From Acidobacteriota bacterium (lineage in GTDB: Bacteria > Acidobacteriota > Terriglobia > Bryobacterales > Bryobacteraceae): a DNA stretch of 53,962 nucleotides. The stretch is from the NCBI GenBank assembly GCA_025354525.1, contig JANXMS010000492.1, positions 1 through 53,962 of the forward strand, given 5' to 3'. The notes beneath the pieces are model-generated. The model had not been told where the DNA came from. It was given only the letters and a program-made list of their open reading frames with translations, and did not search any database. Shown piece by piece: positions 1 to 8,038 of the stretch. Numbering within the stretch: position 1 is the stretch's first letter; each line of letters starts with the position of its first letter. Both the position numbers and the translations under genes were made by a program.

Positions 1-465
1 CGGCAGGGCCAGCCGCAATTTCTCCAACACCATCTTCACTTCCGGCTCGGGCTGCGTGTACCGAGGCAAAATCAAGCAGCGGCCGTCCACGGTCGGCAAG
101 TGAACATCGATCAACTGAATCGCCGCCAACTTCTCCAGCACCGCCGCCGGCGTTAACCCCGGCGCGTGAATCATCAATCGGTGCTTCAACGTCACCTGCA
201 ACGAATACGCCAAGAAGGCAACCAAAATGTGCGCATCCACCCGGCGCTCCAATTGATGGTAAACCGGGCGAATCCCCAACTCACTCTTCAAGGATCGAAA
301 TACCGCCTCGATCTGCGTCAATTGCACATATCGCGCCCAGAGCACCGCCGGGTCGCCGTCGGTCAAATTGGACCGTAGCAAATAGTGCCCGTCCCGCCAC
401 TCCGCCTTCTTGCTCTTGGCCCGATCCACCCGAAACGCAGCCGTTTTCAAAACTCGGCGTTGCAC
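1..465 (-). pseudogene. IS1634/IS4-like transposase, C-terminal fragment
   Basis: The minus strand is open from an in-frame stop at 466-468 to the window edge. It encodes the C-terminal part of a DDE transposase of the IS1634/IS4 type. Recognisable stretches are LKTAAFRVDR, DGHYLLRSNLTDGDP, YVQLTQIEAVFRSLKSELG with the conserved late Glu region, PVYHQLERRVDAHILVAFL and DVHLPTVDGRCLIL. The fragment has no start codon and continues beyond position 1. The matching upstream part of the same protein lies at about 850-1445, separated by an unrelated-looking segment, so the gene is dead. Family assignment is from memory of IS1634-type sequences; IS4 in the broad sense is equally acceptable. Confidence 0.8.
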
Positions 466-849
466 TCATTGGACTTATTCGCGATTTCGGGCGAAAATCG
501 TCAAAAATAGCCGGGAACTGCGAAAGTCGGGCTAGCGTACATCTCTGGCTCACTCATATCCTGCCTCTATGCATTCTCCCAAATCGTTGCCTCGCAATTT
601 CGAGATCCTTCCTCGGCGTTGCCTGGCTTTTCTTCTGAAATGCGTGCAAAACGTCGGCCTCGTCAACGCCAGACATCGGCTTGAAATCGTCAGGCTGATC
701 TCCCCGCAAATTTTGTCGAGTTGGAATCCCACATCATATCGAGCGTCGTCAGGAAAGTCCCGTTTGCATTGCAACGAATCGCCGAGGAGGCACACAGGTC
801 GCACAACTCCGTCTGTATCCAACTGGATATAGACCAGTCAAACCACGCG
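466..849. other. unexplained segment inside the transposase relic
   Basis: In IS1634-type transposases the parts seen on either side (GRAFGFVTVRVP at about 850-885 and LKTAAFRVDR at about 420-450) should be separated by only some tens of residues. Here about 385 bases intervene. Neither strand gives a recognisable protein; a minus-strand reading frame at 550-822 has no family I know. The segment is probably another insertion or rearranged DNA within the decayed element. Confidence 0.4.
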
Positions 850-1138
850 CGCCGCCCCCCCGGGCCGAGGGCACCCGCACCGTCACAAAACCAAAGGCTC
901 GCCCTCCTCTGTTTTCGCCCCACCCAACCGCCTCAGCAACTGATCCCGCACGGCAAATTCCGCCCATCGCGCGGAGCTTTACCAGCAACGGGAACAGCTT
1001 CTTGCGCCGCATGGCGATCAACTTGGCCTGACGGCCATCGCGGTTGGCCAGCACATACAACTCACCATATTGCTGGTACAGTTACTTCCACCGAGTCGCG
1101 GACCTTCTGCCAAGGCAGGTCCAACCAAAGCTTCTCGT
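850..1138 (-). pseudogene. IS1634/IS4-like transposase, central fragment with frameshift
   Basis: Reading minus from 1138, one frame gives EKLWLDLPWQKVRDSVEV. A one-base shift near 1080 then leads to LYQQYGELYVLANRDGRQ and AKLIAMRRKKLFPLLVKLRAM, followed after degraded sequence by GRAFGFVTVRVP. These are typical central blocks of IS1634-type transposases. The frameshift, the missing middle and the MITE-A copy that separates this part from its N-terminal continuation at 1305 show that the gene is inactive. Confidence 0.75.
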
Positions 1139-1304
1139 GTACTTGATTAGCGGGTTGCGGGATCATTCGCCTCCCGATTTGGGCCAGTTTCCTGGGGTTT
1201 TGGGAGTTTGGGCTGCGGAGAGCCCCTCGCAATCATCCCACAAGCGTCGCGCGACGCTACGGAAACGATTGATTCTATTGAATCGGAGGCCCCCAATCAA
1301 GTAC
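1139..1304 (+). mobile_element. MITE-A copy 1 (166 bp)
   Basis: A 166-bp element has terminal inverted repeats: GTACTTGATTAGCGG on the left and a diverged complement (CCCCCAATCAAGTAC) on the right. It contains the short palindrome CGTCGCGCGACG and no coding sequence. It is flanked by an 8-bp target duplication with one mismatch (CTTCTCGT at 1131-1138, ATTCTCGT at 1305-1312). Removing it rejoins the transposase frame ISKHE|KLWLDLPW, which independently proves insertion. Other copies lie at 24709-24874 and 53823 to the window end, with a relic at 35122-35176. Confidence 0.9.
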
Positions 1305-1445
1305 ATTCTCGTGCTTACTGATACGGTTCTTCGGCGTCCCCACCAGGTACGAAATCTGACGACTTGGGGAGCCGCCAGGAAATGGCTGGTTTTGAGGTGT
1401 CCTCCGAGGCCATGATTCCGGAGACGGTACGGCCGGCCCCAAAAT
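1305..1445 (-). pseudogene. transposase N-proximal fragment
   Basis: This is the upstream continuation of the split transposase. The minus strand reads GIMASEDTSK in one frame and, after a shift, RQISYLVGTPKNRISKHE, the block that normally precedes EKLWLDLPW in this transposase family. Its 3' end is the MITE-A insertion point. Its 5' end abuts the truncated AlbA_2 gene at about 1450, which marks the likely edge of the old insertion sequence. Confidence 0.65.
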
Positions 1446-1451
1446 AACCGT

Positions 1452-1643
1452 CGAACCGACTAGCATTCTGGGGCGAGTATCTGTGACGCCCGGCAGGACC
1501 TTCCCTCCTCCTTTGTTAGTCAAGGCGGCACAATACGCAACGAGCTTTTCGACACGAAAAGTTGTCTTCGCCTCCTTGAATTCCAGGCGCCCGCCGTCAA
1601 GCTCAGTCAAAAGTTGTGCAAGGTCGGTAAGGGTGACGGCCAC
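1452..1643 (-). pseudogene. AlbA_2 (Schlafen-like) domain protein, N-terminal fragment
   Basis: The first 64 residues of a protein starting MAVTLTDLAQLLTELDGGRL are intact, with EFKEAKTTF and CAALTNKGGGKVLPGVTDTRP. This matches the start of AlbA_2 (Schlafen/RecG-like ATP-binding) proteins, which usually run to several hundred residues. Sequence similarity stops at about 1452, where transposase-derived sequence begins. The gene was therefore truncated by the insertion sequence that was later split by MITE-A. The divergently placed receptor gene begins 211 bp away. Confidence 0.65.
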
Positions 1644-1840
1644 TCTGGCGGTCTCTCAATTCGAGTATGACGCGAGTAAACCCCAGTTCGCCAGGTCTCG
1701 GGTCCGGACCGCAAGCCGAATAGTTGCCGTTGGTTTGAAGCGAACCCAAAGAGGCAAATGCTCAGTCAGCCGCTGTTCACGAGAACATGGGATGAGTGCA
1801 TTGCTGCCCAGCCTCCTGCGTGATATCCTTCCGTGGCGCT

Positions 1841-1846
1841 GAGGAG
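1841..1846 (+). promoter_or_regulatory. ribosome binding site deciding receptor start
   Basis: GAGGAG lies 8 nt before the ATG at 1855. An in-frame GTG at 1846 overlaps this Shine-Dalgarno sequence and is therefore unlikely to be the start. Confidence 0.7.
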
Positions 1847-1854
1847 TGCCGCAT

Positions 1855-4800
1855 ATGATGAAGAAGCCCCTGCTGAACCTCCTTTGGGTTTGTATTACGG
1901 CGATAGTCCCCGCAATTGCCCAGTCAACACCGAGTACAATTACCGGTCTCGTGAAGGATGCCGTAGGGGGCGTCGTTCCCGGTGCTATGGTCCAGGTCGT
2001 GGGCGAAGATTCTGGCGTGGCCATTAGCGTGAAGACCAATTCAGCGGGCATTTACCATACCCCGAGTCTGGTTCCAGGTTCCTATCGGGTAGAAACTGAA
2101 TCGGCGGGTTTCCAAAGGTTGATCCGCGGACGATTGACTGTCCAGATTGGGCAAACCTTACAGGTCGACATCACCCTGCAAGTCGGCAGTGTCAAGGAAA
2201 CGGTCAATGTAACTGGTGCCAGTCCAGTCCTCGAAACCCAGTCCTCCAGCGTAACTCAATTAGTGGAAAAGGAAATGGTGCAAGGCATGCCCATGGCGAA
2301 CCGGACTTCCACCGCGCTCTTAGCCCTCATCCCGGGCGCTGCTATCCAGAACGTTTCGGGCGACATCCCGATATTCAGTGTCAGTGGCGGCAGAACTCGC
2401 AATCAGCAGTTCACCTTGGATGGAGGCAACCATACAAATACTGTAGGCTTGGCCGTAAACCAGAGTCAGGTACCCCTGCCCATGGATGCCATGCAGGAGT
2501 TCCGGGTCGTTGCTAATAGTTACTCGGCCGAATATGGCCAATCCCAAAGCGGAGTAATTATCCTGGCAACCCGGTCCGGCAGCAATAAGTTCCACGGAGG
2601 CCTCTTTGAATACAATCGCAACGAGGCGTTTGACGCACGCAATTTCTTTGCCGCGAGTCGCCCTAAGTTCCGTCAACACCAATTTGGCGGCTTGCTTGGT
2701 GGCCCCATCCGCAAGGATCGAACGCATTTTTTCTTCACTTACGAACGAACCCAACAAGTGACCGGTGGCACCCTGATCCAAACGGTTCCCACCGCCCTCC
2801 AGCGCCAAGGGGACTTTGGTCAAACTTTGGATGCCCGTGGCGTCGTTATTCCCATCTATGACCCAGCCACTACCCAAGGTAACACCCGTCAACCCTTCGC
2901 CGGTAATGTAATCCCAGTGGCTCGTTTGGATGGCGTGGCACAGAAGATCTCCACCGCCTGGCCCGCTCCGAATCGATCGGGCACCATTACCGGGGCGAAC
3001 AATTTCTCACTCAACTCCCGTCCCTTCACCAATCGAGACATCTACGTCGGACGATTTGACCATCAGTTCCGGCTCACCGATCAGTTGATGGTGCGCTACT
3101 TCCTGGCTAAAAGCAATGCCGGCAATCCGGGACTCTGGAGTGACGTTCGCGCCGACGCCTCCGCCTCAAAAACAGATCAAAAGACGAATAACATTCTGGG
3201 TACGTGGAGTCACACGCTGCGGTCAAATATACTCAACGAGTTCCGCCTCGGACTCGTGCGCCGCGATTTCTACAGCCAACGATTTGGCAAGGACGAAGAC
3301 TACGCCGGTCAGGTTGGCCTCCGGGGGGTATCCAAAGCGGGGTTCCCGATCATCGGGATTACTGGCTACACCGGTCTCAGCGGGGCACCCTTTCGCTTTT
3401 CGAGTCCTCTGCTGGATTATCAGGTACAAGACGCCGTCTCCTGGTTCCGCGGCAAGCACGCCGTTAAGGCCGGTGTGGAAGTAAGGTTGGGAATTTTTAA
3501 TGACGACACCGATACATCCTCCAGCGGAAATTTCTCCTTCACTCCTCTGCTGACCGCCCTACCGAATGCCGCCAACACGGGGAACGCGTTTGCTACGTTT
3601 CTGCTGGGAGAGGCAAATGCCGCTTCCATTTTGCGGCCAGATCCCGTGCGCTCCCGTTCGGAATACTGGGGTGCCTATATTCAGGATGATTGGCGGATCA
3701 CGAGCACTCTCACCATCAACCTCGGTCTCCGGTGGGAGGGCACCACCCCACGCCGAGAGGATCGAAACCGCTTCAATTCTTTCGATCGCCAGGCCGTGAA
3801 CCCTGTGTCGAATACGCCCGGCGTCGTCACGTTTGCTGGGCAGGGCAATGTACCGCGGGCCGCCTGGGATTTTGACGCGAACAACGTTGGCCCCCGCGTC
3901 GGCCTCGCGTGGCGGTTGCGCGAAAAGACCGTAATCCGTACCGGTGGCGGAGTCATCTATGGGGCGGCCGTCAATTCCATCGTCGGCACCGCGGCCTCCC
4001 TCGGCTTTTCCACCAACTTCGCGCTCAATGCCACCCAACCGGGTTTCACTTCGGCCCTGCGCCTGCGCGACGGATTCCCAACCCTAACTCGACCGACTGT
4101 GGATCAGTTAGGTGGCGGCTTCGGTGCCGTTGCCAGCGGCCGCGCACCGAACACCGCCGTCACTTTCTTTGAACGCAACCGGCCCACCCCGGTTTCGTAT
4201 CAATACAACCTCAGTCTCCAACAGGAGTTCGCTAAGTCGTTTCTCCTGGAGATGGGCTATATTGGCAACCTCAGTCACAAATTGACTGCTCCAGACCTAT
4301 CCATCAATCAGGTACCATTTGAAAAGCTCGGGCCCGGTGACGCGCAGTCTAAGCGGCCATTTCCCCAATTCAGCAACGTTTCCGTAATCAATCCGCCGAT
4401 CGGAAACTCCGCCTATCATGCCGGGTTTCTCAAATTGGAGCGTCGTTTCCATTCCGGACTTACTATTCTGTCGCACTACACCTACTCCAAGTTCCTAGAT
4501 GATGTGGAGTCTTTCTCCGAGATCGGCGATGCGGGCAGCTACATGGACTTGTACAACCGCCGGTTGGATCGCGGATTGTCCGGTAGCGATGTCCGACACC
4601 GCGCCGTGGGCAGTTTGGTTTATGCGCTTCCGGAATGGAAGGACCACCGCTACCTCAGTCGGATTGCCGGCGGCTGGAAAACGGGCATGATTGCGACCTA
4701 CCAAGCCGGGTCTCCGTTTACTGTCTTTAACTCGGTAAATCTAACCAATGCCTTTCCGTCCGGGACGGTACGTCCTGACCTGGTGGGAGATCCGAATCTT

Positions 4801-5112
4801 TCTGGCTCCGCGCGAAGCATTTCCCGATGGTTTAATACGGACGCGTTCCGGGCCCAGGCCCCATTCCGCTTCGGTACGGCCGGCCGGTCCATCTTGGGTG
4901 GCCCACCAACGACCAACATGGATATGTCGTTCATCAAAATGTTCCCCATTCATGAATCGTGGCGGGTGGAGGTGCGCGCGGAATTCTTCAACATCTTCAA
5001 CCATGCCAATTTCAACCTACCCGGCCATTCTCTCGGCGCTCCCGGTTTTGGAGTGATCAACGGTGCCAAGGCCGGTCGGGCTGGCCAATTCGCCTTGCGA
5101 TTGGAGTTCTAG
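1855..5112 (+). CDS. TonB-dependent receptor with carboxypeptidase-regulatory domain
   Basis: A 1085-residue outer-membrane protein of the acidobacterial Oar/TonB-receptor type. A signal peptide ends at about residue 22 (VPAIAQS). A carboxypeptidase-regulatory-like domain (STITGLVKDAVGGVVPGAMV) covers about 25-110, followed by a plug region (SYSAEYGQSQSGVIILATRSGSNKFHGG) and a long beta-barrel ending in a terminal Phe (FALRLEF), as expected for BAM-dependent insertion. The role inferred from the family is uptake of large ligands such as glycans or peptides; the substrate is unknown. It stands alone, followed by about 440 bp without a gene. Its codon use is noticeably less C-ending than the second receptor at 11418, suggesting a different history. 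Confidence 0.9.
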   Translation: MMKKPLLNLLWVCITAIVPAIAQSTPSTITGLVKDAVGGVVPGAMVQVVGEDSGVAISVKTNSAGIYHTPSLVPGSYRVETESAGFQRLIRGRLTVQIGQTLQVDITLQVGSVKETVNVTGASPVLETQSSSVTQLVEKEMVQGMPMANRTSTALLALIPGAAIQNVSGDIPIFSVSGGRTRNQQFTLDGGNHTNTVGLAVNQSQVPLPMDAMQEFRVVANSYSAEYGQSQSGVIILATRSGSNKFHGGLFEYNRNEAFDARNFFAASRPKFRQHQFGGLLGGPIRKDRTHFFFTYERTQQVTGGTLIQTVPTALQRQGDFGQTLDARGVVIPIYDPATTQGNTRQPFAGNVIPVARLDGVAQKISTAWPAPNRSGTITGANNFSLNSRPFTNRDIYVGRFDHQFRLTDQLMVRYFLAKSNAGNPGLWSDVRADASASKTDQKTNNILGTWSHTLRSNILNEFRLGLVRRDFYSQRFGKDEDYAGQVGLRGVSKAGFPIIGITGYTGLSGAPFRFSSPLLDYQVQDAVSWFRGKHAVKAGVEVRLGIFNDDTDTSSSGNFSFTPLLTALPNAANTGNAFATFLLGEANAASILRPDPVRSRSEYWGAYIQDDWRITSTLTINLGLRWEGTTPRREDRNRFNSFDRQAVNPVSNTPGVVTFAGQGNVPRAAWDFDANNVGPRVGLAWRLREKTVIRTGGGVIYGAAVNSIVGTAASLGFSTNFALNATQPGFTSALRLRDGFPTLTRPTVDQLGGGFGAVASGRAPNTAVTFFERNRPTPVSYQYNLSLQQEFAKSFLLEMGYIGNLSHKLTAPDLSINQVPFEKLGPGDAQSKRPFPQFSNVSVINPPIGNSAYHAGFLKLERRFHSGLTILSHYTYSKFLDDVESFSEIGDAGSYMDLYNRRLDRGLSGSDVRHRAVGSLVYALPEWKDHRYLSRIAGGWKTGMIATYQAGSPFTVFNSVNLTNAFPSGTVRPDLVGDPNLSGSARSISRWFNTDAFRAQAPFRFGTAGRSILGGPPTTNMDMSFIKMFPIHESWRVEVRAEFFNIFNHANFNLPGHSLGAPGFGVINGAKAGRAGQFALRLEF

Positions 5113-5552
5113 GCTATGGACCCTTCGCGAACAGTGCTTCTTGCCGGTGTTTCTGCAGTCATTGCCAATCCGGCTAAGCCAACCAGAAGCGGTCCTCGCT
5201 TCACAGTATGCGCCCGACCGGAAGAACGGTCCCTCAATCCGTGATGGAAATATCCCGAGGATAGGTCCTATCGAGCCCGGAACACGGAAGAAGCCTTCGT
5301 CGCTCTTTGGAAGAAGAGTGATGCCGTCAAATACTACGCTAATCATCTTGTCCGGATTGCGAAGGGCGCAAACCATATCTTCGATCGGATTCGCAAGAAG
5401 TAGCTCATCGGGGCGAACCCTTTCACAACCCGTTCAAAAATATTTTCAACTCGCAAGTCACCCATCATCAACAACATACAAAATCCAGCCGCCCACCCGC
5501 GAATTTGTCGCCCCTCCGCCCCCTCCTATTCTCAAAGCAACGGATCACCACT
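5113..5552. other. gene-free stretch with one coding-like relic
   Basis: No intact gene is supported in these 440 bases. A plus-strand frame ending at the TAG at 5401-5403 reads RNTEEAFVALWKKSDAVKYY and continues NHLVRIAKGANHIFDRIRKK. It looks protein-like but has no start, because an upstream stop precedes it. It is probably the tail of a lost gene of unknown family. The segment from 5404 to 5552 is A/C-rich leader sequence for the next gene. Confidence 0.4.
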
Positions 5553-6329
5553 ATGTCCCAACCACTTTCCAATGAAGATAAGCAGCGGCGCGCCGAAGCA
5601 TCCCGCCAAAACGGACGCAAAAGCAAAGGGCCCGTTTCGCCCGCCGGTAAATATCGCAGCTCCATGAATGCGATCACAACCGGTCTGCACGTCGAGTTAC
5701 ACAAAGAGGATCTGCCCTCTTTCTACAACTTGATCTCGACCGACGACCGGGAGGATTACCTCCGCGGTCTCCAAGCGCACTACCGAAAGTTCAAGCCAGA
5801 CTCCGAAGTCGAACAAGGTTATGTCCGCCGCATGACCTCCGAAATGTTTAGCTTCGATCGCAATACGTCGCTCTACACCAGAGCCATGCAGGAAGAACTC
5901 GACACCGTACTCCGAGAGTTCCCCGAGATCGATCTCGACACCCAGTTCGTCAACGGTCACAAACGGGCGACCACCCAGAAGGAACTCTTCCGTACCATTG
6001 AGCGAAACAAAAAAGCGCATCTCATGGCCTACGAAAAACTGATGAAGCTCCTGGCGCAATCAAGGAAACTGTTCCCGTTGCAGCCGCCGGAACCCATTGA
6101 TATATCCGCCGACACGAACACGTTGGAGGATCCCGGACCCACACCGGAAGTCGTCGCCGAACTGCTTGCTTTAGCCGACAAAGCCAAAAAGGAACCTAGC
6201 TTTGTGCCGCCTCCTTATGTCCTTAACTTCTTGGAAGATAAGGACTTTATGCATCGTCTGGCCCCAAATTACGACGTTGCCGATTTGCTCGTCCGCTTCG
6301 GACGGGTCAAGCTTCCCGACGCCGCCTAA
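5553..6329 (+). CDS. lineage-expanded hypothetical protein (NGxKSxGP family)
   Basis: A 258-residue soluble protein, MSQPLSNEDKQRRAEASRQN at the N terminus. Residues about 19-45 carry the motif NGRKSKGPVSPAGKYRSSMN followed by a Gly-Leu, recurring in a large family of unknown function in Acidobacteriota and Planctomycetota. The rest is helical and charged (NKKAHLMAYEKLMKLLAQSRK), with a Pro-rich linker and a conserved-looking C terminus. A paralogue with the same motif lies at 25592. The start at 5553 was chosen because the family motif begins shortly after it; the Shine-Dalgarno sequence is weak. No enzymatic motif is visible. Confidence 0.75.
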   Translation: MSQPLSNEDKQRRAEASRQNGRKSKGPVSPAGKYRSSMNAITTGLHVELHKEDLPSFYNLISTDDREDYLRGLQAHYRKFKPDSEVEQGYVRRMTSEMFSFDRNTSLYTRAMQEELDTVLREFPEIDLDTQFVNGHKRATTQKELFRTIERNKKAHLMAYEKLMKLLAQSRKLFPLQPPEPIDISADTNTLEDPGPTPEVVAELLALADKAKKEPSFVPPPYVLNFLEDKDFMHRLAPNYDVADLLVRFGRVKLPDAA

Positions 6330-6411
6330 TCGTCCGTCGGTCGCAGAGCAGTTAACCCCGAGAACAAACGCACGTCGCCAGCGAACACCCGAAGTGTGCC
6401 CAAAATAGCAC

Positions 6412-7008
6412 ATGGACCCGCTCTTCTTACCCGACGTCGAAGCCAATCCCGCACCCGGGCCCTATGCCCAAGCCATTGCCGCCATGGCTAAAGGCGGTGC
6501 CGAATATCCCCAAATCTGGCACCTATTCGCCTTCAAGCCGCAAGCCACCGAACACATCGCCAAGTTCACCCACGAGATCCTCCATGGCGACGCGCCCCTC
6601 TCCCCCGGCCTCCGCGAACTCATCGCCGCCTTCACCTCCTCCCGTAATCACTGCCCCTTCTGAATTAAGTCCCACGCCGCGGTCGCGGCGGTCCTCCTCG
6701 GCAGCGAAGCAGCCGTCCAAGCCGTCCTCGCCGACTTCGAAACCTCGGCCCTCACCGAAGCCGAGAAAGCCCTCTTCCGCTTCCTCGACAAGGTCAATTC
6801 CGCCTCACCCTCCATCACCGCCGCCGACATCGCTCCCCTCCATGCCGCCGGCTGGACCGACGAACAGGTCTACTACGCCATCACCGTCTGCGCCCTCTTC
6901 AACTTCTATAACCGCTGGATCGATTCCACCGGCGTCCATGCCCTCTCCGACGAAGCCCATCGTGCCGGCGGCCAACGAACCGCCCTCCACGGCTACGTCC
7001 GCCGCTAA
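6412..7008 (+). CDS. CMD/AhpD-like peroxidase-related protein, probable selenoprotein (in-frame UGA)
   Basis: If the TGA at 6661-6663 is read through, one frame encodes 198 residues of a carboxymuconolactone-decarboxylase/AhpD-family protein. The core reads ELIAAFTSSRNHCPF-U-IKSHAAVAAVLLG: E69, C81, residue 84 (UGA) and H88. This spacing (Glu+12 Cys, CxxC, +4 His) equals that of AhpD's E118/C130/C133/H137 as I recall it, so UGA replaces the second redox Cys. The 114 codons after UGA have no further stop or frameshift and keep the neighbours' C-ending codon bias, ending NRWIDSTGVHALSDEAHRAG. A hairpin with a GGUC loop sits just downstream. The stop overlaps the convergent gene at 7005. Alternative: a fresh Cys-to-stop mutation. 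Confidence 0.75.
6675..6690 (+). promoter_or_regulatory. SECIS-like hairpin downstream of UGA
   Basis: CGCCGC-GGTC-GCGGCG forms a 6-bp perfect stem with tetraloop GGUC, and the loop begins 18 nt after the TGA. In the E. coli fdhF SECIS, as I recall it, a GGUC-containing loop begins about 19 nt after UGA, so both loop sequence and distance match a bacterial SelB-binding element. GC-rich coding DNA can make such stems by chance, hence moderate confidence. Confidence 0.55.
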
Positions 7009-8018
7009 CAGATATGCGCCCCCGTCGTGTTCACATACACCGCGTACAACGACTGGCTAGCCGTCATAAATAGCCGGTTCCGACGCGGTCCCCCAAAGCA
7101 GACGTTCGCACAGTTCTCCGGCAGGTAGATCGCCCCGATCCGCTCCCCTTGCGGCGTCAACACCTGCACCCCCGGCCGCGCCCCCGCCCAAATGTTCCCG
7201 TCCACGTCACACCGAATCCCGTCCGCCGCCGTCGGAGTGTTAGCCCCCGGTATCGTCAACGCCGCCAACTGCTTCCCCTTCACGAGCGTCCCCCCGTTCA
7301 CGTCCCAAACCTTCAAATCCCGCCCGCCCGCCCCCGTATCCGCCACGTACAACTTCTTATAGTCCGGCGAAAAGCAGATCCCATTCGGCCCGCTCACCGC
7401 GTCCGTCACCTTCGCTATCTGCCCCGTCTTCCCGTCCACTCGGTACACCGCCTCCTTCACCTCCTTCGGAGCCATATAACCCTCATAGTCCCCATTGATC
7501 CCATACGGTGGGTCCGTAAACCAGATGCTCCCGTCCGGGTGCACCACCAAGTCATTCGGCGAGTTCAGCCGCTTGCCCTCAAACTTGTCCGCGATCACGC
7601 TCACCGTCCCGTTCTGCTCATACCGCACCACGCGCCGACCCCCATGCTCAGCCGATAGCTGCCGCCCCTCATAGTCAAACGTGTTCCCATTGCTATACCC
7701 CGCCGGGTTCCGAAACACCGTCACCCTCCGGTCATCGTCGATCCATCGCAACTGCACATTCCCCGGAATGTCGCTCCAAACCAGGTACTTCCCCACCCCG
7801 TTCCAAGCCGGCCCCTCGGCCCACGAAGTCCCCGTATGCAGGCGCTTCATGCTCCCGTTCCCAATCATGTACTTCCGAAACCGGTCGTCCAGCGCCCTCA
7901 CGTCCGGGTCCGGATACTGTATCGGGTTCTGCCCCGACCAATCCCGAGGCGTCTGTGCCGCCGCCGTCCCTGCCGCTAGCATACCCAGCAGCCCTCTTCT
8001 CGTATACTCTCGTTCCAT
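7005..8018 (-). CDS. SMP-30/gluconolactonase family protein, exported
   Basis: A 337-residue six-bladed beta-propeller lactonase-like enzyme. The N terminus (YTRRGLLGMLAAGTAAAQ) has an Arg pair and hydrophobic core, indicating Tat- or Sec-dependent export. Family metal-site blocks are visible: SWAEGPAW (Glu), LNSPNDLVVHPDGSIWFTD (Asn, Asp) and TAADGIRCDVDGNIWAG (Asp). It probably hydrolyses sugar lactones in the periplasm. AAGGG upstream of the ATG supports the start. It converges on the CMD gene with stop codons overlapping, and is divergent from the DUF6351 gene with only 20 bp between starts, so both promoters must lie in that gap or inside the neighbouring gene. Confidence 0.85.
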   Translation of the reverse strand: MEREYTRRGLLGMLAAGTAAAQTPRDWSGQNPIQYPDPDVRALDDRFRKYMIGNGSMKRLHTGTSWAEGPAWNGVGKYLVWSDIPGNVQLRWIDDDRRVTVFRNPAGYSNGNTFDYEGRQLSAEHGGRRVVRYEQNGTVSVIADKFEGKRLNSPNDLVVHPDGSIWFTDPPYGINGDYEGYMAPKEVKEAVYRVDGKTGQIAKVTDAVSGPNGICFSPDYKKLYVADTGAGGRDLKVWDVNGGTLVKGKQLAALTIPGANTPTAADGIRCDVDGNIWAGARPGVQVLTPQGERIGAIYLPENCANVCFGGPRRNRLFMTASQSLYAVYVNTTGAHIC

Positions 8019-8038
8019 AGCCCTTATCTATATCGCAT

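Noticed and set aside
1656-2051. Minus-strand frame opposite the first receptor's start
   Set aside because: No domain, and it spans the receptor's ribosome-binding site and signal peptide; treated as a shadow.
6412-6663. Ending the CMD gene at the TGA as a complete 83-residue protein
   Set aside because: The family core, including the second redox residue and the His, continues in the same frame for 114 codons.
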